Positions 38,793-46,538 of a stretch of DNA of 64,000 bases are shown here, one piece after another (position 1 is the stretch's first letter; the number at the start of each line of letters is the position of its first letter). This stretch comes from SG8-41 sp963699525 (GTDB taxonomy: Bacteria; Pseudomonadota; Gammaproteobacteria; Burkholderiales; SG8-41): assembly GCA_963699525.1 (NCBI GenBank), contig CAVOUI010000018.1, forward strand, positions 124,001 through 188,000, in the 5' to 3' direction. The notes under the pieces were generated by a model. That model was given only the letters and a program-made list of their open reading frames with translations. It did not search any database and was not told where the DNA came from. The position numbers and the translations under genes are program-made.

Positions 38793-39848
38793 ATGCCGGG
38801 CTATCGTGACATGCGAGTGCTGATTCGTCTTCTGCTTGCTTCGAGCCTGCTGCTGTTTGCGCCGCTCGCCTCGCCCGCGGATACCGCCGCGGAGCAGCAG
38901 GTGCTGCGACAGCAGGAGCAGCCTCTCAATAATGCGCCGGTGTGGCGTGAAGTGCGCAAGGGCGAGAACCCGTACCAGACGACCCAGGTGCGCGGCGTCG
39001 AGACCAACGTGCTGGTGCAGTCGCAGGGCGAGACCTGGCGCCAGATCCGCAACGGCCCGATCACCGTTTACGGGGGCTGGCTGCTCGTGATCGTTCCGCT
39101 GCTGATCCTCGGCTTCTATCTCTGGAGGGGGCCGCTCAAGGTCCACGGCCGGCTGACGGGGAGAAAGATCCAGCGCCTGTCGAGCTGGGACCGCACCATT
39201 CACTGGACGGTGGCAATCAGCTGGGTGATCCTGGCGATCTCGGGCGTGCTGCTCCTGTTCGGCAAGTACGTGGTGCTGCCCATGTTCGGCTACACCGTGT
39301 TTTCCTGGCTCGCCATCTTGTCGAAGAACCTGCACAACTTCGTCGGCCCGGTGTTCCTGATCGCGGCAGCGCTGATGTTCTTCACCTATCTCGGGCGCAA
39401 CATCCCGCGCGGATACGACATCGGGTGGCTGTTCAAGGGCGGCGGCATGCTGACGGGCGAGCACGTCCCTTCGGGGTTCTTCAATGCCGGCGAGAAGATC
39501 GTGTTCTGGGCCGGGCTGTTCCTGTTCACCATCATCGTCGGCGCCTCGGGCGTGGTGCTGCTGTTCCCGAACTTCGATCAGGGCCGGGCGATCATGCAGT
39601 ACTCGAACATCATCCACGCAGTGACCGCCGTGCTCTACATCTCCATGATGCTCGGGCACATCTACCTCGGCTCGGTGGGGGTGGAAGGGGCCTATGAGTG
39701 CATGCGCACCGACGGCAAGGTCGACGAGCAATGGGCCAAGGAGCACCACGAATACTGGTACAACGAGGCGGTCAAGGGCCGTCCCGGCGCTGCGGGCGCC
39801 GCGTCCGCGGCTCGCGCCGCGGCCATGAAGGAGGGGTGGAAGCTATGA
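38793..39848 (+). CDS. fdhC: Formate dehydrogenase cytochrome b subunit (gamma)
   Basis: Membrane subunit, FdnI/FdoI-like, that binds haem b and delivers formate electrons to quinone. The 351-residue protein starts with an N-terminal hydrophobic segment (about 10-28, probably a signal peptide) and a periplasmic region of about 60 residues. Helices then follow at about 90-110, 135-155, 180-200, 235-260 and 275-295. Likely haem ligands are in WDRTIHWTVAISWV, KNLHNFVGPVF and MMLGHIYLGSVGVEGAYECM. TAGGAGG sits 5 bp before ATG 38793, which decides it over GTG 38787. The C-terminus is Ala-rich. Confidence 0.93.
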   Translation: MPGYRDMRVLIRLLLASSLLLFAPLASPADTAAEQQVLRQQEQPLNNAPVWREVRKGENPYQTTQVRGVETNVLVQSQGETWRQIRNGPITVYGGWLLVIVPLLILGFYLWRGPLKVHGRLTGRKIQRLSSWDRTIHWTVAISWVILAISGVLLLFGKYVVLPMFGYTVFSWLAILSKNLHNFVGPVFLIAAALMFFTYLGRNIPRGYDIGWLFKGGGMLTGEHVPSGFFNAGEKIVFWAGLFLFTIIVGASGVVLLFPNFDQGRAIMQYSNIIHAVTAVLYISMMLGHIYLGSVGVEGAYECMRTDGKVDEQWAKEHHEYWYNEAVKGRPGAAGAASAARAAAMKEGWKL

Positions 39849-40096
39849 AGGCACCGAGATTCTGGATGGTAGTCCCGGCACTGCTGGTCGCGGGCGCGGT
39901 CGGGCTGGCGTACGCGAAGCTGCCCCAGCCGCCCATGGACGACGCGGCCAAGGCCAAGGCGGAGGAGGCGAAGGCCAAAGCGGCGGCTGCGGCCAAGAAG
40001 GAGGCTGAAGAGCTCGCCAAATCGCAGGACCGCGTGGCCGAGCGCTACAAGAAGGAAAAGGGCGTCAAGACCGCGGCCGCGCCCAAGAAGAAATAG
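39845..40096 (+). CDS. Small membrane-anchored Ala/Lys-rich protein, last FDH gene
   Basis: An 83-residue protein with one N-terminal hydrophobic helix (about 6-24, FWMVVPALLVAGAVGLAYA), then a charged Ala/Lys/Glu coiled-coil-like stretch (about 34-82). It overlaps the cytochrome b gene (ATGA) and precedes a strong terminator. It is unrecognised; composition suggests a tethered helical linker or scaffold in the periplasm. Confidence 0.75.
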   Translation: MKAPRFWMVVPALLVAGAVGLAYAKLPQPPMDDAAKAKAEEAKAKAAAAAKKEAEELAKSQDRVAERYKKEKGVKTAAAPKKK

Positions 40097-40119
40097 GGCT
40101 CCCGCATCCGGCAGAAGAA

Positions 40120-40142
40120 GCCCGGTCCAACCGGGCTTTTTT
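40120..40142 (+). terminator. Rho-independent terminator of the FDH operon
   Basis: GCCCGGT (40120-40126) and ACCGGGC (40130-40136) form a 7-bp stem around CCA, followed by six T residues. It lies 23 bp after the last FDH gene. Confidence 0.9.
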
Positions 40143-40161
40143 GTTGGCACGGACGGCCGGC

Positions 40162-40175
40162 TTGATGTAAGTCAA
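40162..40175 (+). promoter_or_regulatory. FNR/ANR-type site upstream of the cNMP-domain gene
   Basis: TTGATGTAAGTCAA matches the FNR consensus TTGAT-N4-ATCAA in 9 of 10 positions. A -10-like AATAAT at 40197-40202 puts the expected start near 40209, so the site centres about 41 bp upstream: the class II activator position. This predicts induction without oxygen. Confidence 0.65.
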
Positions 40176-40241
40176 GCGGACGCCCGGGCGCTGCGGAATA
40201 ATGGGGCAAACGGAAGAAAGACAAGGAGGGCAGCGTACCTT

Positions 40242-40760
40242 ATGGCTATCAATGCTAACCGCGAAAAACCCCGCACCGATGCGCGGAAGCTCGAGCTGGT
40301 GCGGAATTCGGCGCTTGCCGTGGAACTGACCGGCGACCAGTGCGCGGTGCTGGCCGACCTGGTGTCGGTGAAGGAACTCGCGGACGGCGACGTCCTTGTC
40401 CGTCAAGGTGCGGCGGACAACCACCTCTACGTGATCGTGAGCGGCGCGCTAGCCGTCGCCCGTCAGGTGGAAGGGAACGGGCAGTGGATCAACCTGCACT
40501 TGCTGACCAAGGGCGACCTGGCCGGCGAGCTGGGCTTCATGGACGGCCGGCCGCACTACGCGGCGCTGCGCGCGACCGGCGCGACACAGGTGCTGTGCCT
40601 CGAGCGCGAGAAGCTCGAATCCCTGCTCGGTCGCGAGCCGGTTATCGTCTACCGCGTCATGCGCGCGATCTTCCGCGTCGTGCACGTCATCGTGAACCGG
40701 ATGGCGATGCAGACGAGCGAACTCACCAACTACGTCTTCAAGGTGCACGGCAAGTACTAG
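40242..40760 (+). CDS. Stand-alone cyclic-nucleotide-binding-type domain protein (Crp/Fnr sensor domain, no HTH)
   Basis: A 172-residue protein with a single Crp-like beta-roll: LADGDVLVRQGAADNHLYVIVSGALAVAR, GDLAGELGFMDGRPHYAALRA and CLEREKLESLL, then the long dimerisation-type helix (VMRAIFRVVHVIVNRMAMQ). The chain ends about 20 residues later, where a Crp/Fnr regulator would begin its DNA-binding domain. It is therefore unlikely to bind DNA. No Fe-S Cys cluster is present. It overlaps the convergent CbcL-like gene by four bases. AAGGAGG lies about 13 bp before the ATG. Confidence 0.85.
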   Translation: MAINANREKPRTDARKLELVRNSALAVELTGDQCAVLADLVSVKELADGDVLVRQGAADNHLYVIVSGALAVARQVEGNGQWINLHLLTKGDLAGELGFMDGRPHYAALRATGATQVLCLEREKLESLLGREPVIVYRVMRAIFRVVHVIVNRMAMQTSELTNYVFKVHGKY

Positions 40761-42697
40761 CGCAGGCTGCCGACGAGGCCGACCAGCACTCCGGCGAGGA
40801 GCGCCAGTCCGACGACGATCAGCGCGATGCCCAGCACGCGGGAGCCCACCGTCATGGGCCGCGAGGGAGCGTCGACCAAACGCTTCGCAAGCTCGCCGGA
40901 CTTGAGCAGCCGCTGGTACTCGAGCGCGTGCTCGCGCCGGAATTCCGCAAGCGCCATCGTGCCGGTGAACATGACGATGTCCGGCGGCGGCATCTTGTCC
41001 GGCCGGAAGTGGTTGTTGAAGAAGTGCACCGTGAACAGGAACACCGCGGCGAGAATCGCTTCCTCCCCGTGCACGAGCGTCGCGATGTTGAACACCCAGC
41101 CGGGCAGGACCGATGCCGTCGTTTCCTTGAAGGCCAGCGTCATGCCGCTGCCGCCGATGATGGCCATCCCCCAGAACACCGCCCAGTAGTCGAACTTCTC
41201 CCAGTAGGTCCAGCGCTCGAAAGCCGGCCGCGGCCCCGTGCCGAGGAACCAGCGGAACATGCCGATCATGTCGGAAAGGTCCTTCCAGTTCGGCACGAGG
41301 GAGTCGGGGCCGAACCAGTCGGAGAGTTTCCATCTCGGAACCACCCGGGACGCCATGTAGACGAGGTGCACGAAGAATATGCCGAGCATGATGGCGGCGC
41401 TCGCCCGGTGCAGGATGCCCGCGACGCGCGGGCCGCCGAGGGCCCCCACGATGAATTTTGCCCAGCCGGTCTCGCCGTAGAGCACCGCCATGCCGGTCAG
41501 CACCAGCATCATCACGCTCAGCGCAAACACGAGGTGGGCGAGGCGCCACAGCGGCCCGAAGCGGCTGAAGTGCTTGCCTTGCATTTGCGGCAAATCGCCC
41601 ATCGCGACGTGAGGCGCGCTCTTGCCCTCCCGGCGATCCCGGTATTCCCGGTAGAACCACAGCGCCGAGTGCGTCCAGAAGAAGGCGAACACGCCCACCA
41701 GGAGCGCGATCATGAATTTCGATGCCACCCACATGTAGGGATAGCGCGCGTAATCGTGAGTGTTCGCGTGCGGCTGGAACGTGACGAAGCCCGCGGTTGC
41801 GCCGGCGTGGCATTTCTGGCAGGTCTGCAGGCGGTTGTTCGCGTGCACCTTGGATCTCGGATGGCTGACCCGCTGGATGTCATGGTTGCCATGACAATCG
41901 AAGCAGGAAGCCGTATAGGTGTAGCCCAGCGTCGTGACCTGCCCGTGGTAGGTATTGGAGAAGGACTTCAGGTTCTCCGCGTGGCAGGTTCCGCAGTTCC
42001 GGGTGATGACGAGACGGATCGCGTCGAGCTTCGGCCGGTCGACGTCGTGAGTCGTGTGGCAGCTTGAGCAGACTGGCGCGGCGCTGTTGCCGCCCGAAAC
42101 GAGCCGGCCATGCACCGAGTCCAAGTACTCCACGCGCTGCGCGCTGTGGCATTTCCCGCAAACGTTCGGAATGCTCATGTGCCACTCGGCCCGGGGCGCG
42201 CTACCGGGCGGGTACACGTAGTGTGCGTCGTGGCAGTTGTAGCAGGTCGCGTTGGTGCGCGACTGATCCTCCCGGCTCGGACGGGCATGGATGGACTTCA
42301 TGTAGTGCTCGATCTGGTCCACCACGACGCCCAGCCGCGCGAATTCCTTGGTCTTTCCCTCCTTTTTCGCGGTTGCCCACAGCTCCTCGTGGCAGGTCAC
42401 GCAACTGACCTTGAGCGCGCCCTTGCGGTGCGGAATCTCGCCGAAATCCTTGTGGCATTCCATGCACATCCGTTTGCCGTGGACGCTCTGCTCGAAGCGG
42501 TCCTTCACGACGTGGAGCGCGCGCATCTTCCCGTCCGGCCCCGGCGCAGCGAACCCTTCGTTTCCGTGGCAGGACAGGCAGACTTCGTTGGGGAGCTGAG
42601 AAGGCTGTGCGGCGCTCGGTATGGGAGCGCCGGAAAGTGCGATTGAAGCGGCGGCGAGGAGACAAGTCCTGAGGCGCGTGCGGAAGTTATTGTTCAT
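40757..42697 (-). CDS. CbcL-like fusion: nine-haem cytochrome c domain plus membrane cytochrome b
   Basis: 646 residues from ATG 42697. A signal peptide (about 1-30) is followed by a periplasmic domain with nine CxxCH sites (Cys at about 40, 78, 99, 152, 180, 210, 235, 265 and 293). The membrane half has about six helices (about 326-345, 385-405, 430-450, 505-530, 545-570 and 625-645), with His residues in LAHLVF, ILHRAS, FVHLVY, LVHGEE and FTVHFF as possible haem-b ligands. Nine haems c joined to a HydC/FdnI-type b domain is the architecture of Geobacter sulfurreducens CbcL, an inner-membrane quinol oxidase used for low-potential Fe(III) reduction. That role here is inferred. The longer in-frame start at 42835 adds unsupported sequence. 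Confidence 0.85.
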   Translation of the reverse strand: MNNNFRTRLRTCLLAAASIALSGAPIPSAAQPSQLPNEVCLSCHGNEGFAAPGPDGKMRALHVVKDRFEQSVHGKRMCMECHKDFGEIPHRKGALKVSCVTCHEELWATAKKEGKTKEFARLGVVVDQIEHYMKSIHARPSREDQSRTNATCYNCHDAHYVYPPGSAPRAEWHMSIPNVCGKCHSAQRVEYLDSVHGRLVSGGNSAAPVCSSCHTTHDVDRPKLDAIRLVITRNCGTCHAENLKSFSNTYHGQVTTLGYTYTASCFDCHGNHDIQRVSHPRSKVHANNRLQTCQKCHAGATAGFVTFQPHANTHDYARYPYMWVASKFMIALLVGVFAFFWTHSALWFYREYRDRREGKSAPHVAMGDLPQMQGKHFSRFGPLWRLAHLVFALSVMMLVLTGMAVLYGETGWAKFIVGALGGPRVAGILHRASAAIMLGIFFVHLVYMASRVVPRWKLSDWFGPDSLVPNWKDLSDMIGMFRWFLGTGPRPAFERWTYWEKFDYWAVFWGMAIIGGSGMTLAFKETTASVLPGWVFNIATLVHGEEAILAAVFLFTVHFFNNHFRPDKMPPPDIVMFTGTMALAEFRREHALEYQRLLKSGELAKRLVDAPSRPMTVGSRVLGIALIVVGLALLAGVLVGLVGSLR

Positions 42698-42764
42698 GTC
42701 TTGCCTTCCCTCCCCGGAAGAGCTGCCCGACCGCATCACACAATACCCGGCGGCAAGCGTCCGA

Positions 42765-43901
42765 TCAACGCTTGTCCCGCGGCTGGCTCGCGTAGTAGGA
42801 CGCGATGTCGTCGATGACGGCATTGCTGTAGACAATGCTCATCCTGTGCATCGTCGTGCTTTCGCGTTTGTCATCGCGATACGCTCTGAGCGCCATGACC
42901 AGATAATCCTTGTCCTGGCCGCGCAGGACGGGGGCCGCCATTTTGTCAGTGTCCTCGGCATCATGGCAGCGATCGCACTTCGCGGCGAGCTCGCGGGCAG
43001 AGCTCGGCACGCTGTCGGCGGGCCGGGACTGCTGCACCGCGTAGAACGCGCTGATGTTTTCGATGTCCTTGTCGCTCAGGCCGGCGACGAAGCGTTGCAT
43101 GCCCCAATGCTGACGCGACGTGCGGTACGCCCGGATCGACTTCACCAGGTACTGGGGATCCTGGGCGGCGAGGCTCGGCGTTGCGGCGTCGCGGCTCACC
43201 CCATTGGGACCGTGGCAGCCGCCGCACATGGCGGACTGGGGCTCGCCCGCCTTCGAGTCCCCGCGGGATGGCGCCGGCCGTTGCGCCGGCGTCCGGGACG
43301 CGAAGTACAGAGCCAGGCTTTCCAGGTCGCGCTGGCTCACGTCGCGCAGTATCTTTTCCATCGGCGCCGTCCTGCGTTCTCCGCGGTGGTACTCCTGCAC
43401 GGCGGTGACCAGGTAATGGGGCTGCTGGCCGGCCAGGCTCGGTATGCCCGGCGTCCTGCTGTTGCCCTCCTCGCCGTGACACTTCACGCACGCCGCCGCG
43501 AGCGCCTTCCCTTTTTCCAGGATCGAGGCTTGCTGGGCGTCCCTTTCCGAAGCCACGGCGACCGGGGGCTGGCTGGCGTAGTAGGCGACCACGTTACGCA
43601 ACTCCGATTCATTCAACCGCTTGACCAGATCCCTGAGAGCGGCATGAGTACGCCTGACTTCGAGATATTCCGTCAATGCCAGGAACAGGTAACGCTCCCG
43701 TTGTGCCGCCAGGTGCGGAATGCCCGGGGCGACGCCCCTGCCATCCAGCCCGTGGCACGCCCTGCAATCCCGCTCGGCGATCGCCTTGCCCGCCACCGCG
43801 TCGCCCAACGGCTTCGTCGCCGCGGGCGCCGGCGGTTTCTCCCGTTCGCTGCAACCCAGCGCCAGCGCCGAAAGCAGAATGCCCAGGATGAGTGTTTTCA
43901 T
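42765..43901 (-). CDS. Tetrahaem c4-type cytochrome lipoprotein
   Basis: 378 residues from ATG 43901. The signal peptide has a lipobox-like LSALALGC (Cys about residue 17), so it is probably anchored in a membrane facing the periplasm. Four cytochrome c modules of about 90 residues follow (CRACH, CVKCH, CGGCH and CDRCH), each with the pattern PxLAxQxxxYLxxAxxxY and ending in YYASQ-like segments. The next gene upstream ends 31 bp before its start. It likely serves as a periplasmic electron relay. Confidence 0.88.
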   Translation of the reverse strand: MKTLILGILLSALALGCSEREKPPAPAATKPLGDAVAGKAIAERDCRACHGLDGRGVAPGIPHLAAQRERYLFLALTEYLEVRRTHAALRDLVKRLNESELRNVVAYYASQPPVAVASERDAQQASILEKGKALAAACVKCHGEEGNSRTPGIPSLAGQQPHYLVTAVQEYHRGERRTAPMEKILRDVSQRDLESLALYFASRTPAQRPAPSRGDSKAGEPQSAMCGGCHGPNGVSRDAATPSLAAQDPQYLVKSIRAYRTSRQHWGMQRFVAGLSDKDIENISAFYAVQQSRPADSVPSSARELAAKCDRCHDAEDTDKMAAPVLRGQDKDYLVMALRAYRDDKRESTTMHRMSIVYSNAVIDDIASYYASQPRDKR

Positions 43902-43932
43902 GGGAAACCCGATGAGTAATGGATCGGCCAAC

Positions 43933-44715
43933 TCAGCCAACGGAGGAATCAACGCCCGACCTCTGCACGACCGGGTGGGGTGTCCGGGAGAACCACATCT
44001 GGTACATGGATACCACCCACATGACGCCGAAACAGAGGCCCATGACGGCGCCGGCGAGCATCACGACCCAGGCGAACGGATGGTAGAGCTTGGTGAAATA
44101 CCAGGAACTCACATCCAGCGCGATGGCGAAGAAGGGCAGCGCGACGACAGTGCATTTGAACCACACCGGCCGCACGTAGGCGTGGCTGAAGATAAAGCCC
44201 ATGATGAAGAAGATGAACGTGAGCCCGAACAGGTGGATGTGCGACACCCGGACCAGCGTGAAGATGTCGGTGCCGGTGTCCCGCTCGGTCACCTTCTTGA
44301 GGTTGTCGTATCCGTTGAGGTTCGGCAGGTGGGGGTTGCTGCCGTCGTGGCAGGCCATGCAGCGCTTGTCTATCGCCGGCCGGATCTGCTTCTCGTAGCG
44401 GGCGCGGTCGCTCCCCTCCTGCACCCAGGAAATGAGTGTGTTCATCTCGTCGGGCGGCAGCATCGTTGACATGGGTCCGCGCAGGGCCGCTTCGAGACGC
44501 GAATGCTTTCCGCTGCCGCTATAGGCGATGACTACGTCCTCGTACGAGAGGGTCATCGGGTTTCCATCCCGCCCGGAGTAGGTGTGAAACAGGTAGATCA
44601 GGGCGAACAGGTAGCCGAAGCCCAGTATGATGAGCGCCGCCGTGAACAGCACGCGCTGGCTCCAGGGTATCTCCGAGTAATGATGATAGAGCTGGTGCAG
44701 GGGCGTCTCACTCAT
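43933..44715 (-). CDS. Inner-membrane protein with one CxxCH haem site
   Basis: 260 residues. An N-terminal helix (about 20-44) is followed by a periplasmic loop of about 100 residues holding RCMACHDGSNPHLPNL, then four helices (about 160-182, 188-208, 215-235 and 238-250). His residues in VSHIHLFGLTF and FSHAYV could bind b haem. I do not recognise a characterised family. Setting among quinol-linked cytochromes suggests a membrane electron-transfer subunit. SD-like GGAGGA precedes the ATG. Confidence 0.8.
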   Translation of the reverse strand: MSETPLHQLYHHYSEIPWSQRVLFTAALIILGFGYLFALIYLFHTYSGRDGNPMTLSYEDVVIAYSGSGKHSRLEAALRGPMSTMLPPDEMNTLISWVQEGSDRARYEKQIRPAIDKRCMACHDGSNPHLPNLNGYDNLKKVTERDTGTDIFTLVRVSHIHLFGLTFIFFIMGFIFSHAYVRPVWFKCTVVALPFFAIALDVSSWYFTKLYHPFAWVVMLAGAVMGLCFGVMWVVSMYQMWFSRTPHPVVQRSGVDSSVG

Positions 44716-44834
44716 TGGCGGGTCCTCCGATCAGGTGCGGCGATGTACCCGCATGCGCGAGACGCCGGCTGCCAGACGTTCTCGTTCTGGAGCCGGCATC
44801 CGTGTCGTGCGCTCCCAACGGGCACGGCGCCCGA

Positions 44835-45143
44835 TCACTTCTTCAGCGATGCGTAATAGGCGGCTAGATTCGCCATGTCCTGGTCGCTCAGCGGACCCGC
44901 GAAGGATTTCATGACCGGATTGGCACGCTTGCCGGACTTGTAGTCCTTCAGCGCCTCGATGAACTTGGCTTCGGGCTGCCCGGCTATGGGGGGATTTGGT
45001 TTTACCCCTTCACCGTTTGCTCCATGGCATCCTGTGCAGGCAGCGGCCTTGGCCTTCCCGGCCGCGGGATCTCCGCCGGCGTGTGCAACGCCAAGAACGA
45101 AAAGGCCTGCGAGAGTCGTTGCGGTCAAAAGCATGCGTTTCAT
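44835..45143 (-). CDS. Monohaem class I cytochrome c
   Basis: 102 residues from ATG 45143: signal peptide (MKRMLLTATTLAGLFVLGVAHA), then one haem module (AAACTGCHGANGEGVKPNPPIAG) with the c4-type ending LSDQDMANLAAYYASLKK. It is a probable soluble periplasmic shuttle. The in-frame extension up to 45203 is not supported. Confidence 0.9.
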   Translation of the reverse strand: MKRMLLTATTLAGLFVLGVAHAGGDPAAGKAKAAACTGCHGANGEGVKPNPPIAGQPEAKFIEALKDYKSGKRANPVMKSFAGPLSDQDMANLAAYYASLKK

Positions 45144-45199
45144 GGCTAGTCTCCTTTTTAGGGGTTGTGTGAAATCATCGGCACATTCGCGGCGCAGCG

Positions 45200-46432
45200 T
45201 CATTTCGACGGTAGCGTCACGTACACGAAGGCCCGCGCCCTCTGGCGCGCGTAATAGGCCGCGAGATTCTCGACATCGGCCTCGGTCAGCATTTCGGACA
45301 TGGCGGCCATCGCCGGACTCTTACGCGCGCCCGTGCGGTAGGCGTGCAGCACTTTTCCCAGATAGTCTACGCGCTGTCCTGCCAGCGCAGGCAAACGGGG
45401 ATCGATGCTGTTGCCGTTGACACCGTGGCAGCGGTCGCAGCGCTCCGCCCACTCCGCGATTGTGAACGGCTTGCGCACTTTCGGCGGCCGCGGCTGCTGG
45501 GCCGCGTAGAACGCCGCCAGGTCCCTGGCGACGCGCTCGTCGAGGCCTGCCGCGGGGCCTTTCATCACATCGTCCTTGCGTGAGCCATCGGCGTAGGCAC
45601 GGATCGCGGCCGCAAGGTACTGTGCGTCCTGGCCCGCGAGGCTCGGGTTGGCGGAATTGCCGCTGACGCCCAGGTCGCCGTGGCACGCGGCGCAGGCCGC
45701 GGCAGCTGCCTTGCCCGCAGCCGCATTGCCGCTCGCCGGCGTCTGCGCGCGCGCGGGCTTCTGCAGGGCGTAGTAGAGCGCGATGTTGTTGAAGTCCGCC
45801 TCCCCAAGAGCCCCGAGCAGCGATTTCATCATGTCGTGCTTGCGCTGGCCGCTCTGGTAAGCCTTCATGGCTGCGACCAGGTATTTCGGGTCCTGCCCGA
45901 CGAGGTTTGGCATGCCGGGCATCCTCGTGACACCGCCTTCGCCATGACACCCGGCGCATCCGGCGGCGGCGGCCTTGCCGGCCGCGACCGGGTCGGGCCT
46001 GGCGCCGCCCGTTGCAGGTTTCATTGCGCCGGGCTGCGCTGGCTCGAGACTGGCGTAATAGGCGGCAACCTGCACCAGCGCGTCGTCGCTCAGGAAGCGC
46101 ACCGCGCCGGTCATGGATTTATCGTCGCGGGCGCCCGACTGGTAGGCGCGCAACTCGAGGTAGAGATAGGCGGGGCGCTGGCCGGCGAGATGCGGCACGT
46201 CCTTCGTGGTGCTGATACCGTTCAGCCCGTGACACCGCGCGCACGACGATTGCGCGACACGCTTGCCCTCGGCGATCTCCAGGGCGGTCGCGTACGCGGC
46301 CCGAAAGTCATCGCCGGCGCCGGGCTTGATCGTGACGGGCTGCGCCGCAGCGCCTGCCACATGGCCGATGGCCGTCACGAGCGCAAGGAGCGCGGATACT
46401 GAAAGGGAACGAATCTGCGTGCTTCGATTCAT
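45200..46432 (-). CDS. Tetrahaem c4-type cytochrome
   Basis: 410 residues from ATG 46432, with a signal peptide (about 1-30) ending in AAAQ. Four repeated modules carry CARCH, CAGCH, CAACH and CDRCH. Each is followed by a xPxLAGQxxxYL segment, a Tyr/Ala/Gly-rich helix and a YYA-type end (QVAAYYASLEP, NNIALYYALQKP, DLAAFYAAQQP, NLAAYYARQRA). It is a paralogue of the 42765-43901 gene, but without an obvious lipobox. It lies downstream of the NrfD gene in the same direction. Confidence 0.9.
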   Translation of the reverse strand: MNRSTQIRSLSVSALLALVTAIGHVAGAAAQPVTIKPGAGDDFRAAYATALEIAEGKRVAQSSCARCHGLNGISTTKDVPHLAGQRPAYLYLELRAYQSGARDDKSMTGAVRFLSDDALVQVAAYYASLEPAQPGAMKPATGGARPDPVAAGKAAAAGCAGCHGEGGVTRMPGMPNLVGQDPKYLVAAMKAYQSGQRKHDMMKSLLGALGEADFNNIALYYALQKPARAQTPASGNAAAGKAAAAACAACHGDLGVSGNSANPSLAGQDAQYLAAAIRAYADGSRKDDVMKGPAAGLDERVARDLAAFYAAQQPRPPKVRKPFTIAEWAERCDRCHGVNGNSIDPRLPALAGQRVDYLGKVLHAYRTGARKSPAMAAMSEMLTEADVENLAAYYARQRARAFVYVTLPSK

Positions 46433-46538
46433 CGCAGTTCGCTCGGGGGCAACGGGAATTCCGGCCATCTGTTCCAGTGTAGATTATCTGCTATCGATTC
46501 GGCATGCGCAATGCAGCGAGCCGCCCATGCCGGACGAA

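Noticed and set aside
42765..46432. The repeated haem modules as a CRISPR or DNA repeat array
   Set aside because: Repetition is at protein level with diverged codons and module length about 90 codons; no short direct DNA repeats with spacers.
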